A model generated the notes under the pieces. That model saw nothing but the letters and a program-made list of their open reading frames with translations. It did no database searches and was not told the DNA's origin. DNA of 33,707 nucleotides, taken from positions 1 to 33,707 of the forward strand of contig JAITPV010000159.1 of assembly GCA_031289275.1 (NCBI GenBank), in the 5' to 3' direction. This document shows, piece after piece, positions 17,899 to 27,906 of this stretch. Origin of the DNA: Tannerella sp. (GTDB lineage: Bacteria; Bacteroidota; Bacteroidia; Bacteroidales; Tannerellaceae). The translations under genes and the position numbers were made by a program. Numbering within the stretch: position 1 is the first letter of the stretch; each line of letters opens with the position of its first letter.

Positions 17899-18352
17899 AC
17901 CGCAGCCGCAATCGTCCGTCGGCATAGTCATGGTTGAGCAGTTTGAAATGTCCTGTTTCGGAGGTATTGCCGACATGTTGCCCGATGCAGGCGCAGGCGT
18001 CGTAATCGCCCACGCGGACAATGCGTAACGTCTCCGAGACATTTTCCGGGAGTTTGCTCAAATCAACGTATGACTCCGCTTCGAGGCGGGTCATGAAATC
18101 GCATGTGACGGACAGATGAAGGTCTATCACTTCGTTGACTTTCCGTTCCACTTCGGCCAGTTGTTCCGCCGTCGGAGCTTCCGGAAGCAAATAATCGCAT
18201 TTCGATTTTTTCCGTTCGATATGCGCATTTTGTGAGCGTGGACAGCCAAACATCCGCACCATCGTTTGATTCAGTATATGCTCAGCCGTGTGCATCGGCG
18301 GATATTCCGCTTTATGATGCGCGTTTAATTCCATTGTTTCCATATAAACCAA
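17870..18352 (-). CDS. AlaX-like alanyl-tRNA editing / tRNA-SAD domain protein
   Basis: HTAEHIL and CACIGQHV zinc-site motifs typical of AlaRS editing domains; convergent, overlapping the upstream gene end by 29 bp. Confidence 0.85.
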   Translation of the reverse strand: MVYMETMELNAHHKAEYPPMHTAEHILNQTMVRMFGCPRSQNAHIERKKSKCDYLLPEAPTAEQLAEVERKVNEVIDLHLSVTCDFMTRLEAESYVDLSKLPENVSETLRIVRVGDYDACACIGQHVGNTSETGHFKLLNHDYADGRLRLRFKLTEEFRE

Positions 18353-18596
18353 GTTTTATTTAACAGGTTTTATAACCGGTGCAAACTTAGATGAAAAATC
18401 CAAGTTATACAAGCGATTTGAAAAGAAAGGGAGAAATGACGGGTTCGCAGTACCATGTTGCAAAATATTTTTTTCGATTATATAGTAGGTTGCTAACAGT
18501 AAAGAACGCCAAGCGTCACCGATTTTTATTTCTCGTACTTGTGAATCCGAATATTTTCATGTAAGTTTGCTTCCCCTAAACCCAAAAGCAAATTTT

Positions 18597-19799
18597 ATGT
18601 TAGATATTCAGTCCATACGTTCGGATTTTCCAATTCTGCAAAATAAGGTGTACGGCAAGCCTCTGGTCTATCTTGATAATGCGGCGACGACACAAAAGCC
18701 ACGCTGCGTTGTCGAAAAATTAACGGAAGGTTATTACCACGCCAATGCCAATATACACCGCGGCGTGCACTTCCTCAGCCAGCAAGCCACCGAAGCGCAC
18801 GAAGACGCCCGCCGTTCGGTGCAACAGTTCCTGCATGTGCGTTCCGCGACGGAAATCATCTTTACGCGCGGCACCACCGAAGCCATCAACATGCTTGCAT
18901 CAAGCTACGGCAAAGCCTATATGCAACCGGGCGACGAAGTGATCGTTTCCGCAATGGAACATCATTCGAACATCGTCCCCTGGCAGTTGCAGGGGATGAC
19001 CCTGAAGGTGATCCCGCTCAACGAACGCGGCGAACCGGATATGGAGGCCTTCGCCCGGTTGTTTTCCGGACGGACGCGCTTAGTCGCTGTCGCGCATGTA
19101 TCCAACGTGCTGGGAACCATCAATCCCGTAGCCGAAATCATCCGGATTGCCCATCAGCACGAGACGCCGGTACTGATCGACGGAGCGCAGGCCGTAGCGC
19201 ATATGCGGGTCGACGTGCAGGCATTGGATGCCGACTTTTATGCGTTCTCCGGACATAAAATCTACGCGCCTGCCGGCATCGGCGTCCTCTACGGCAAGGA
19301 ATCCTGGCTGGAACGCCTCCCTCCCTATCAGGGCGGCGGGGAGATGATCGCTTCCGTTTCGTTCGAGAAGACGACGTTCAACGAACTGCCCTACAAATTT
19401 GAAGCCGGCACGCCTGATTTTATCGGAAGCACCGCCCTGGCCGAAGCCCTGCGTTATGTGACGGCGTTTGGCTGGGATGCCGTCGCCGCGCATGAGGATT
19501 CCCTGCTGGCCTGCGCCACACAACGGCTCGGCGCCATCGAAGGGATGCGCTTCTTCGGACAGGCGGCGCAGAAAAGCAGCGTGCTTTCTTTTGCCTTGGG
19601 GCATATCCATCATTACGATACGGGCATGTTGTTAGACCGGCTGGGGATTGCCGTGCGTACGGGTCATCACTGCGCAGAGCCGTTGATGCGGACGCTGGGC
19701 GTGGAAGGAACGGTGCGTGCCTCGTTTGCCCTGTATAATACTACGGAAGAGGTGGAGGCGCTGGCGGCAGGTATTGAACGTGTAAAAAGCATGTTTTGA
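18597..19799 (+). CDS. sufS: Cysteine desulfurase, SufS family
   Basis: VYLDNAATTQKP, AFSGHKIYAPAGIGVLYGK (PLP Lys), RTGHHCAEPLM (catalytic Cys). Confidence 0.95.
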   Translation: MLDIQSIRSDFPILQNKVYGKPLVYLDNAATTQKPRCVVEKLTEGYYHANANIHRGVHFLSQQATEAHEDARRSVQQFLHVRSATEIIFTRGTTEAINMLASSYGKAYMQPGDEVIVSAMEHHSNIVPWQLQGMTLKVIPLNERGEPDMEAFARLFSGRTRLVAVAHVSNVLGTINPVAEIIRIAHQHETPVLIDGAQAVAHMRVDVQALDADFYAFSGHKIYAPAGIGVLYGKESWLERLPPYQGGGEMIASVSFEKTTFNELPYKFEAGTPDFIGSTALAEALRYVTAFGWDAVAAHEDSLLACATQRLGAIEGMRFFGQAAQKSSVLSFALGHIHHYDTGMLLDRLGIAVRTGHHCAEPLMRTLGVEGTVRASFALYNTTEEVEALAAGIERVKSMF

Positions 19800-20438
19800 A
19801 TGTCTCTCTTGCCCTATCTCGAAGCAGACCGTGTGGAAGCCGGTTGTGACGAAGCCGGTAGTGGCTGTCTGGCCGGAGCCGTATTTGCTGCCGCGGTGAT
19901 TTTGCCGCCGGATTTTTATAACTGCAAATTGAATGACAGCAAACAGTTGAACGAGAAACTGCGTTACGCCTTGCGCTTCATCATCGAGCGCGAAGCCACC
20001 GCCTGGGCGGTCGGCATGGTTGAGCCGGAAGAAATCGACCGGATCAACATCCAGCGGGCGTCTTTTCTGGCGATGCACCGCGCCATCGGACAACTGAACA
20101 TTCGCCCCGAGCATCTCCTGATCGACGGCAACTGCTTCACGCCTTATCCTGAAATATGCCATACGACGGTGGTCAAGGGCGACGGTATATATGCCGCAAT
20201 CGCGGCCGCCTCGGTGTTGGCCAAGACCTATCGCGACGATTATATGCAACAGCTGCACAAGGAATATCCGGTGTACTGTTGGGCAAAAAACAAAGGCTAT
20301 CCCACGCCGGCACACCGCGAGGCCATCCGCAGAAACGGCGTCACGCCTTATCACCGGATAAGTTTCAGGCTCCTTCCGACCGAACAGCTACTCCAGTGCA
20401 GGAACAAGGCACGCCGGGCGAAAACGCCATTCGGTTAA
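19800..20438 (+). CDS. rnhB: Ribonuclease HII
   Basis: [64 protein letters not shown]; start abuts sufS stop (TGA/ATG). Confidence 0.97.
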   Translation: MSLLPYLEADRVEAGCDEAGSGCLAGAVFAAAVILPPDFYNCKLNDSKQLNEKLRYALRFIIEREATAWAVGMVEPEEIDRINIQRASFLAMHRAIGQLNIRPEHLLIDGNCFTPYPEICHTTVVKGDGIYAAIAAASVLAKTYRDDYMQQLHKEYPVYCWAKNKGYPTPAHREAIRRNGVTPYHRISFRLLPTEQLLQCRNKARRAKTPFG

Positions 20439-20527
20439 CATTCATGATACGGATGACTAACAACTAATAGTGATCCGGTTCGTAAATATCCCCATATGTG
20501 GGTATTTTACAGATGTAAAACCGGTAT

Positions 20528-20655
20528 TACTTTTGTCATCAAATTGCAATGCGTACCATTTTTTAGAAAAAAGCGAAGATTGCGTAACCACAAAACAAAT
20601 AAATTTCAGCTTAGTCGTTGCTTTCAAGGCCGGATGGATCTCCGGCTTTGTTTTT
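20528..20655 (+). ncRNA. Candidate small RNA transcription unit (promoter 20528-20535, terminator 20626-20655)
   Basis: TACTTTTG (-7), 9-bp hairpin aaggccgga/tccggcttt followed by gTTTTT, no convincing ORF. Confidence 0.35.
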
Positions 20656-20823
20656 GGTGCGCCGTGCATAAGGAAGACGGTGTTATCGTCAGGGCTACCC
20701 GGTTTAATCTTTTGTAAATCATTATCAACATGGAAAGGAGCAAGGTCAATACTCCGATGGGTTATCGTTAGGGTATCAGATGGGGAACGCTCCTTTCCTC
20801 GCGGTAAACCTGTCCCCTGTAAA

Positions 20824-20867
20824 AGAAAAAACCTGTCTGAAAGTCTTTGGGACTTTCAGACAGGTTT
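20824..20867 (-). terminator. Strong Rho-independent terminator of the susCD operon
   Basis: Perfect 17-bp stem AAACCTGTCTGAAAGTC/GACTTTCAGACAGGTTT with U-tract on the minus strand, just after the SusD stop. Confidence 0.9.
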
Positions 20868-20887
20868 AGGATGAAATGACCAACCGG

Positions 20888-22621
20888 TTATTTTTTCTGC
20901 CACCAAGTGGCTACGGTTGGATCATCTTCGCCTCTTGCAGCTTGCCAGTTGTCGAAATTATCGGAAATCTCGGTTGATTGCATGGGCAATCGTTTGAAAT
21001 TTCTGAAATAAGCGGGCAAGCCTTCGAAGGCTTCGGGTATCAGGTACGGAAGAGCGGCGTCTCCTTTCTCTAAACGCAGGAAGAAGGCATCGTGAGGACG
21101 GAGTACATATTCTATCCAGCGTTGCGTGTAAATCAGCCCCAATTTGTTGGGATTTTTGTCCCAGTCTACTTTGGGGTTACTCAAGAACCGTTCGATGTCT
21201 GCCGTATTCGGTTTCGTGGGCAAATCCACCCACGGGCTTTGATGACCGCTCGGCGCCTGCTGTGTATAAGCAAGGTCATACCAGAATTTTACGGAAGTGA
21301 TCAATCCTGTGACATAATGCTCTTTTGCCTTTGTCAAATCCTGGAAACCGAGGTCTTCCCTGGCGTATATTTCGGCCAGCATGAACTGTACTTCGGCTGC
21401 ACTGTACCATATTTGCGGATGAGAGGTCACATTGCCTTTTACGATATTATAATTCAAGGGTGAAGACGTAACACCGGGGTTCATCAACCCATAGTAACCG
21501 GCATCTCCGTTTTCTTCCCTGTTATTATGATAGGCTCTGACACCTCTGTCGCTCCAGTCGAGTTCAAAATTCTCCGTAGCGCTTCTTTGGCCGAATCCCT
21601 GGGTAAGGGGAATGTATCGTGTTCCCAGGTCGGCTTTGTCCATAAAGATTACGGCGCGGGGGTCAAAGAAATCGCTTCCGTCTACACTGGTGGGTGCATC
21701 CGACAACTGATTCCACAAGGCCGTACCGATACGAAGCGTGTTGTTGTAATAAACCATCAGCCCCGGCTCGCCATTTACGCCGTCCATTTCGCCGCGTCCG
21801 AAATTCACTCCGGCGGTAAACGCATCCAGGTCGAAATTCGCGAGGTCATAGCCTTTGGCCGGCGCCGGCAGGGTAGCCGAACTGTTGAGCACTTTTCCGA
21901 TAATGGTTTTCGCCGCCGCCGGATCGACATTCGACATCCTCAAAGCATGTTTCAGACGGATGGTGTTCGCAAAACTTTTCCACCTTTCGGTATTGCTCTT
22001 AAAGAGAATATCGTTGTTGCCATACGCGCCGTCATTGGGACTGAGATTGTCAATCGCCTCGTCCAAGTCTGCCAGCAGGCTTTTGTAGATAGATTCCTGC
22101 GTGTCGTATTTGGGACGATAGATGGGACTCGTACCGAAAGCCCTGCCGGCTTCCGAGTAGGGCATATCTCCAAAAAGATCCGTAATATCAAAGACCAACT
22201 TGGCTCTCAATATTCTGAGAATGGCCAACTGATTTTTTTTCTGCCCTTCGCTTGTGGCGGAAGAAAGAATCATGTTTTCCAGATAATTCGCATTCGCCAT
22301 GAAGTTTTTGAAACTGTCCCATGACGTATCGGTAGCGCGTGCAACCGACATTTGGGTAAAGCTACCCGTTGGCGCACCGTCGCTGGTAATCGTTCCTACC
22401 TGCGACAGATAATACAAGTACCCAAAACCGTAATCATAGGAAAAATTCCCATTAAACGGATTCATAAAATCCAATAATCCGGTAAACATATACGGTTCGT
22501 TGGTTTGCGTCGGATTCTTAGGGTCGGTATTCAATTCTTCAAACCCTTCGGTGCAGGCGGAAGAAAACATCAAACAAGTTGCTATTAAACAACTGGATAT
22601 ATTATATATTAACTTTTTCAT
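20888..22621 (-). CDS. SusD/RagB-like outer-membrane nutrient-binding lipoprotein
   Basis: Lipoprotein signal …CLMFSSACTEGFEELNTDPKNPTQ; SusD-like organisation; directly downstream of SusC-like gene. Confidence 0.93.
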   Translation of the reverse strand: MKKLIYNISSCLIATCLMFSSACTEGFEELNTDPKNPTQTNEPYMFTGLLDFMNPFNGNFSYDYGFGYLYYLSQVGTITSDGAPTGSFTQMSVARATDTSWDSFKNFMANANYLENMILSSATSEGQKKNQLAILRILRAKLVFDITDLFGDMPYSEAGRAFGTSPIYRPKYDTQESIYKSLLADLDEAIDNLSPNDGAYGNNDILFKSNTERWKSFANTIRLKHALRMSNVDPAAAKTIIGKVLNSSATLPAPAKGYDLANFDLDAFTAGVNFGRGEMDGVNGEPGLMVYYNNTLRIGTALWNQLSDAPTSVDGSDFFDPRAVIFMDKADLGTRYIPLTQGFGQRSATENFELDWSDRGVRAYHNNREENGDAGYYGLMNPGVTSSPLNYNIVKGNVTSHPQIWYSAAEVQFMLAEIYAREDLGFQDLTKAKEHYVTGLITSVKFWYDLAYTQQAPSGHQSPWVDLPTKPNTADIERFLSNPKVDWDKNPNKLGLIYTQRWIEYVLRPHDAFFLRLEKGDAALPYLIPEAFEGLPAYFRNFKRLPMQSTEISDNFDNWQAARGEDDPTVATWWQKK

Positions 22622-22632
22622 ATGCCTTATTT

Positions 22633-25600
22633 TTAGAATGATAAATTAAGAGTAAAGCCATAACTTCTGGAGACGGGGTTAGCCCCAAATTCGATTCCCT
22701 GCGAGTTGCCCGCTCCGTTAGAACCTCCCGGATTCAAGCCCAGGGGCGCATTATCGTATATATAGAAAAGGTTTCGCCCTACCAATGACAGGGTGGCGCC
22801 TTGAATGAATTTCACTTTGCTGAGCAGTTTCGAATCCAGTTGATAACTCAATATCAACTCGCGAAAGTTCACCCACGTATTATCATATACACTTGGCGTG
22901 GCAGCCAGTCTTCCCCACGATCCGTAATGTTTATAAAAGTCGGTATAATGCGTTACAATATCATTTTTCACATACGCTCCATTCACTTCACGCACACCGT
23001 CGAGAATGACTCCGATATTGGCTGTATGGCCTACGCCATCCGGGTCTGTCCAGGAGTAAGGTAAACCGCCGCCGTTACGTTCTTTTACGGTGTTGGCGCC
23101 TCCTCCGAAACCGGTCATGGTAGCATACGAGCCGTACCACATATCACCGCCTATGCTCATGTCGATGAAAGCGCTTAACGAGATGTTTTTGTAACGGAAT
23201 GAATTCATAATACCTCCCGTCAGATCGGGAGTGGCATTGCCTATCGCCACTTTCGAGGCGGTTATTTGCCACGACTTTCCATCGGCGTTCACGATCCGGT
23301 TTCCGTTGTCATCGTAAAGGAAATCATAGCCGTAGATGACGCCGTAATTCTGTCCCGGTACTAATTCGATGGAAGGGCCATCGTTACCGAAGATACCGCC
23401 CAGGTTTACTTTTTCAGCCCCTTCGACCAAGCGAAGCAATTTATTCCTCGAACGGGTGCCCGTGAGCGTGAGGTCCCAACGGAAATCCTTCGTTCTGACG
23501 GGAATCAGGTTCACCATAAATTCAAATCCTTTCGTCTGCAACTGTCCTTCATTAATACGCATTCCGCTGGCTCCCGACGAGAGTGGAAGCGGAGAATCAA
23601 GTATCTGGTTGGTCGAATTGGTATCAAAATAGGTGAACTCAAGCGTAAGCCGGTCGTTGAAGAAGCCCAGATTACCACCAAACTCCCAGGTATTGGTCTT
23701 CTGCGGCTTCAAATTTGTTGAGGGCACCGCGCCCGGCAATTTGTTCCAGGTAGCCGTCCCTAACGTTCCGGATGCAAAAGTAGGATCCAACAGGAAGGGG
23801 GTTTCATCGGAGGCAGAATAGGCGTGTGCGATCCTGACTTTACCATAGCTGAAGGCATCCGATTTCCAATCGAAGGCATCGGTAAACACAAAACTGCCGT
23901 TTACCGACGGATAGAAATAGGAGTTGTTGCCCTGGGGCAAAGTAGATGACCAGTCGTTACGTCCGGTAACATCCAGGAAGGCATAATTCTTATAGGACAA
24001 GTTCAGGTATGCGTAAACAGACTGGACTTCCTTGCGGAAAAAGTCTTCTTCGGGAATATTATTTTTGAAATTGGTATTCGCCGGATCGTAGTTCCTTAAA
24101 AGATAGATGTAGGGTGAACTCATATTGGTATCCGTTCCACCCCTCATTAAATAGTAATCGCGCTTGTAATACACGCCGCCCAGTCCGCCGGTCACGTTGA
24201 TGTCGGGAAAGATGTTTTCCTTGGTCGCTATTAAAGAGGCTTCATGGTTGTATTCTATATTACGCCCCACCTGCCTTCCATAACGGCCGTCCAGCGTCCC
24301 CGTAACATCGCGGGGAGGTTGATACCTTATGTTATCAATGTTTTCGTTATCCATACCCAACTGCACTTTGGCTTTCAGCCAGGAAGCAATATCATAATTC
24401 ACGGCGATAGAGCCTAACAGTCTTTTTTTGTAATGGCTGTCGTCCAGGGTATTCAACCTCCAGTAGTAATATCTTTCCATGGATTTACCACCGGGGCCGC
24501 CGTTATCGTTACGGGTGCCGTCCGGATTTTTCCAGATGTCTTTTTCGAGATCCAGGTTATAGGAACGGGGCAAAAGATAGTTCCATATTTTCCCGCCACC
24601 GGTGTTATCGTGTCCAAACGGCACAAAATTTTTCTGGTGATTATCGAAGTATGATATATTCACATCGGCTGAAATCTTTTCGGAAACCATCAAATGACCT
24701 CCCAGGTTCAACGTTGTACGTTGCTGGCCGCTATTGATTCGGAACCCGCTGTTATCATAATGCGTGGCAGACAGGCGGATGGTTCCTTTTTCGCTCCCAC
24801 CCGAAAAAGCCACGTTATAGGTCTGGCTTAAGCCCGACTCCCAGATACTTTTTATGTTGTCCGGCAGAGGTGAATAAGGACGCAATTCGCCGTCCCACCA
24901 ACGCACCATCGTGCCGTCCATTCTCGGCCCCCAACTGTTGGCGCCGTTCCATTCGTCAAAAGGCGCCATGGTAAAATCTCCCGCCGCATTTTTCTGGAAA
25001 GGAGGTATTCCCCATTGAGACGCATATCCCAAAGAACCCTGACCGTATTCATTCTGATAATCGCCATAACGATAAAAATCGGTCGATATGATGCTGGCAT
25101 TAAAATCAATCCCGATTCCCGAATGTTTGGCTCCTTTTTTCGTCGTGATCAGGATCACTCCGTTCGCGCCGCGTGCGCCATACAAGGCTGCCGCCGCCGG
25201 GCCTTTGAGGATTGACATGTCTTCGATGTCAAACGCATTAAGGTCATTGGCGCTGCTTCCCCAGTCCGTACCGCTTTCATTGCTGGTTGTACCGGGGTCG
25301 TTCGTAATAGGCACACCGTCGACAATAAACAAAGGTTGGTTGTTCTTGTTTTTGTCGATACTGTTGTTACCACGGATAACGATTCTGGTGGAACCGCCTT
25401 CCAAAGTATTCGTCGCTGGAATGATTACTCCCGCAACCTTACCGCTTAACGCACTGATTACGTTAGGCGCTGCCGCCTTCACAAAGGCTTCTCCTTTTAC
25501 GGTTTCCTGGGCAAATCCGATGGATCGTTTTTCTCTTTTGATACCCAAGGCAGTAACTACCACTTCGGCCAAAGTCTGTGCATCTTCAACCAGTTTGACC

Positions 25601-25926
25601 TGAAGATTCGACTGTCCGGTGTAAGTAACTTCCTGTGTCACATATCCGATAAAGGATATCTGGATTACAGCGCCTCGGCTTACTTGCAGGGAAAAGTCTC
25701 CATTCACATCTGTAATGGTACCGTTTGTGGTTCCTTTCACAATAACGGATGCTCCTGCCACAGGGCCAAGGTCATCCTGCACATTTCCTCTCAACGTTGT
25801 ACTTTGTTGAGCAATTCCCGTATTTTCTGCTACCCTATTGTCTTCTGCCCGGACGTTTCCGCCGATACATAAACTCAGAGCTGACAGCAATACACTTAAA
25901 CACATCAACTTAATTCTCTTACGCAT
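22633..25926 (-). CDS. SusC/RagA family TonB-linked outer-membrane transporter
   Basis: Carboxypeptidase-D-like repeat TLRGNVQDDLGPVAGASVIVKGTTNGTITDVNGDFSL, plug domain VVVTALGIKREKRSIGFA, RGANGVILITTKKG. Confidence 0.97.
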   Translation of the reverse strand: MRKRIKLMCLSVLLSALSLCIGGNVRAEDNRVAENTGIAQQSTTLRGNVQDDLGPVAGASVIVKGTTNGTITDVNGDFSLQVSRGAVIQISFIGYVTQEVTYTGQSNLQVKLVEDAQTLAEVVVTALGIKREKRSIGFAQETVKGEAFVKAAAPNVISALSGKVAGVIIPATNTLEGGSTRIVIRGNNSIDKNKNNQPLFIVDGVPITNDPGTTSNESGTDWGSSANDLNAFDIEDMSILKGPAAAALYGARGANGVILITTKKGAKHSGIGIDFNASIISTDFYRYGDYQNEYGQGSLGYASQWGIPPFQKNAAGDFTMAPFDEWNGANSWGPRMDGTMVRWWDGELRPYSPLPDNIKSIWESGLSQTYNVAFSGGSEKGTIRLSATHYDNSGFRINSGQQRTTLNLGGHLMVSEKISADVNISYFDNHQKNFVPFGHDNTGGGKIWNYLLPRSYNLDLEKDIWKNPDGTRNDNGGPGGKSMERYYYWRLNTLDDSHYKKRLLGSIAVNYDIASWLKAKVQLGMDNENIDNIRYQPPRDVTGTLDGRYGRQVGRNIEYNHEASLIATKENIFPDINVTGGLGGVYYKRDYYLMRGGTDTNMSSPYIYLLRNYDPANTNFKNNIPEEDFFRKEVQSVYAYLNLSYKNYAFLDVTGRNDWSSTLPQGNNSYFYPSVNGSFVFTDAFDWKSDAFSYGKVRIAHAYSASDETPFLLDPTFASGTLGTATWNKLPGAVPSTNLKPQKTNTWEFGGNLGFFNDRLTLEFTYFDTNSTNQILDSPLPLSSGASGMRINEGQLQTKGFEFMVNLIPVRTKDFRWDLTLTGTRSRNKLLRLVEGAEKVNLGGIFGNDGPSIELVPGQNYGVIYGYDFLYDDNGNRIVNADGKSWQITASKVAIGNATPDLTGGIMNSFRYKNISLSAFIDMSIGGDMWYGSYATMTGFGGGANTVKERNGGGLPYSWTDPDGVGHTANIGVILDGVREVNGAYVKNDIVTHYTDFYKHYGSWGRLAATPSVYDNTWVNFRELILSYQLDSKLLSKVKFIQGATLSLVGRNLFYIYDNAPLGLNPGGSNGAGNSQGIEFGANPVSRSYGFTLNLSF

Positions 25927-26229
25927 AATAAATCATTTTTTTAATTTAACAATAAACACTATTCTCAAGTCCATTCAATAATTCCAAAACTTTACAATTC
26001 AAAGATTTCATTTTCAATTTACAGAAAAGGCGGGTCAGGCCGGACGTAATTCTCCCGTAGCGATATAGCATAAGTCGATCGGCGACCGGAAAAATCCGTA
26101 TCACCCGGCTGTATCCGCAAATAATTGGTGAAATAAGAAAATCCTTTGCCATCGCTTTCTTGATAAAAAACGACGACAGGGGTATATGATTTAAATGAAT
26201 TATTTTTTGTATCTTTTGCGCGTGTATAC

Positions 26230-26249
26230 CTCTCTCTCTCTCTCTCTCT
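26230..26249. repeat. (CT)10 dinucleotide microsatellite
   Basis: gtatacCTCTCTCTCTCTCTCTCTCTaaaaaa, ~300 bp upstream of susC start. Confidence 0.95.
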
Positions 26250-26436
26250 AAAAAATAATCCGACCTAACCAACGCTAAGGCGTTAATTAAACCAAATGAG
26301 GAGAAAATATATCGGACAAGCGCTTTCATTTACTTTTTTACTTTTCGTTGTATAATTAGATTGCAAAGATAATCTATTATTTCATCCACGATGCAAAAAA
26401 ATACATGTTATAGAACATAAAATTTGAAAACGGATA

Positions 26437-26487
26437 CGGCCATGCGGAGGTAATCCGTCAGTATGACGGAGTTATCGGCCATGCGGA
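26437..26487. repeat. Symmetric direct-repeat/palindrome array
   Basis: cggccatgcgga at 26437-26448 and 26476-26487 flanking TCCGTCAgtaTGACGGA (26454-26470) with 5-bp spacers each side. Confidence 0.8.
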
Positions 26488-26585
26488 CGATTATTTTTTT
26501 TGTGTTTGTTCTAATTCTTGTTTATTATTCGCCCTCAAAGTTAGCGCTTTCTGCGAAAAAAAAGCCCTGAACTCCCTGAATGGTT

Positions 26586-26615
26586 TTTGGGAATCAGTGA
26601 ATTTTATTACTTTTG
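26586..26615 (+). promoter_or_regulatory. Bacteroidetes promoter: TTTG (26586-26589) / TACTTTTG (26608-26615)
   Basis: -33 TTTG and -7 TAnnTTTG with an 18-bp spacer, just upstream of ATG 26638. Confidence 0.7.
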
Positions 26616-26637
26616 CTGCTCAAAAACCAGAATGTAT

Positions 26638-27831
26638 ATGACACAAGTATCTGAACGTATAGCGAGCCTGTCTCCTTCGGAAACGCTGGCAATGTCGCAA
26701 AAGAGCAGTGAGTTGCAAGCACAGGGGATCGACATCATCAACCTTAGCGTGGGCGAACCCGATTTCTTTACCCCCGATCACATCAAAGCGGCTGCAAAAA
26801 AAGCCATTGATGATAACTTTTCATTCTATTCGCCCGTGCCGGGTTACATGGATCTGCGAAAAGCTATTGTCGCCAAGTTGAAAAACGAAAATGGGCTGGA
26901 TTATACGCCCGATCAGATCGTTGTTTCCAACGGCGCAAAGCAATCGGTGTGTAACGTCCTGTTGAGTATCATCAATCCGGGCGACGAGGTGATTGTTCCC
27001 GCACCGTACTGGGTGAGCTATGTCGAGATGGTGAAATTGGCCGGAGGTACGAACGTGGTCATTACCGCCGGTATTGATCGGGATTTTAAAATCACGCCGG
27101 CTCAACTTGAGGCTGCCGTCACGCCAAAGACGAAAGCCCTGATTCTCTGTTCGCCCTCCAATCCCACCGGAAGCGTATACACGAAGGAGGAGCTGCAAGG
27201 ATTGGCGCAGGTGATTGCCGAATATCCCGAAATCATTGTATTGTCCGACGAAATATACGAACATATTATTTATGCGGGCAAACACGAAAGCATCGCTCAA
27301 TTTGCCGGAATCAAAGACCGTGTGGTCGTTATCAACGGCGTGTCCAAGGCCTATGCGATGACCGGATGGCGTATCGGCTTCATTGCCGCGCCGCTGTGGA
27401 TTGCCAAGGCGACCAACAAATTGCAGGGACAATATACGTCCGGCGCCGGTTCGATTGCCCAGAAAGCGGCCGTGGCAGCCTTCGCCGGAGATCAGCAGTG
27501 CGTGGAGGAAATGCGCCGGACTTTTCTCCGCCGCCGTGACCTGGGCGTCCGCCTGCTCAAGGAAATACCGGGGGTAAAGGTGAACGTGCCCCAGGGTGCG
27601 TTTTATCTCTTTCCCGAAGTAGATGCTTACTTTGGCAAAAGCGCCGGGAATTATCAGGTGAATAATGTAGTAGATCTGGCCATGTATCTGCTGGAAGCCG
27701 GCCATGTGGCCACCGTGGGAGGCGCCGCATTCGGAGCGCCGACGTGTATCCGGCTGTCTTACGCCACGTCGGACGAGAAGCTCGCCGAAGCAATCCGCCG
27801 AATCGGGGAGGCATTGGCAAAACTGTGTTAG
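26638..27831 (+). CDS. Pyridoxal-phosphate aminotransferase class I (aspartate aminotransferase-like)
   Basis: NLSVGEPDFFTPDHIKAAAKKAI, CSPSNPTGSVY, VSKAYAMTGWRIGF, CIRLSYATS. Confidence 0.94.
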   Translation: MTQVSERIASLSPSETLAMSQKSSELQAQGIDIINLSVGEPDFFTPDHIKAAAKKAIDDNFSFYSPVPGYMDLRKAIVAKLKNENGLDYTPDQIVVSNGAKQSVCNVLLSIINPGDEVIVPAPYWVSYVEMVKLAGGTNVVITAGIDRDFKITPAQLEAAVTPKTKALILCSPSNPTGSVYTKEELQGLAQVIAEYPEIIVLSDEIYEHIIYAGKHESIAQFAGIKDRVVVINGVSKAYAMTGWRIGFIAAPLWIAKATNKLQGQYTSGAGSIAQKAAVAAFAGDQQCVEEMRRTFLRRRDLGVRLLKEIPGVKVNVPQGAFYLFPEVDAYFGKSAGNYQVNNVVDLAMYLLEAGHVATVGGAAFGAPTCIRLSYATSDEKLAEAIRRIGEALAKLC

Positions 27832-27864
27832 GGGAGGTTCAAAGATTCAAAATTCAAAGATTAA

Positions 27865-27906
27865 AAACACGGGGATGGCGGGATTGTTTCCCGTATCTCC
27901 GTGTTT
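27865..27906 (+). terminator. Terminator-like hairpin downstream of aminotransferase
   Basis: AAACACGG…CCGTGTTT stem with internal GGGA/TCCC pairing, followed by a T-rich tail. Confidence 0.6.

Noticed and set aside
20470-20874. Plus-strand ORF 20470-20874 (134 aa)
   Set aside because: It crosses two hairpin terminators, its composition is implausible, and its end is translated from the susCD terminator.
25946-26329. Minus-strand ORF 25946-26329 with ERERER
   Set aside because: The ERERER arises from the (CT)10 tract; no other coding support.
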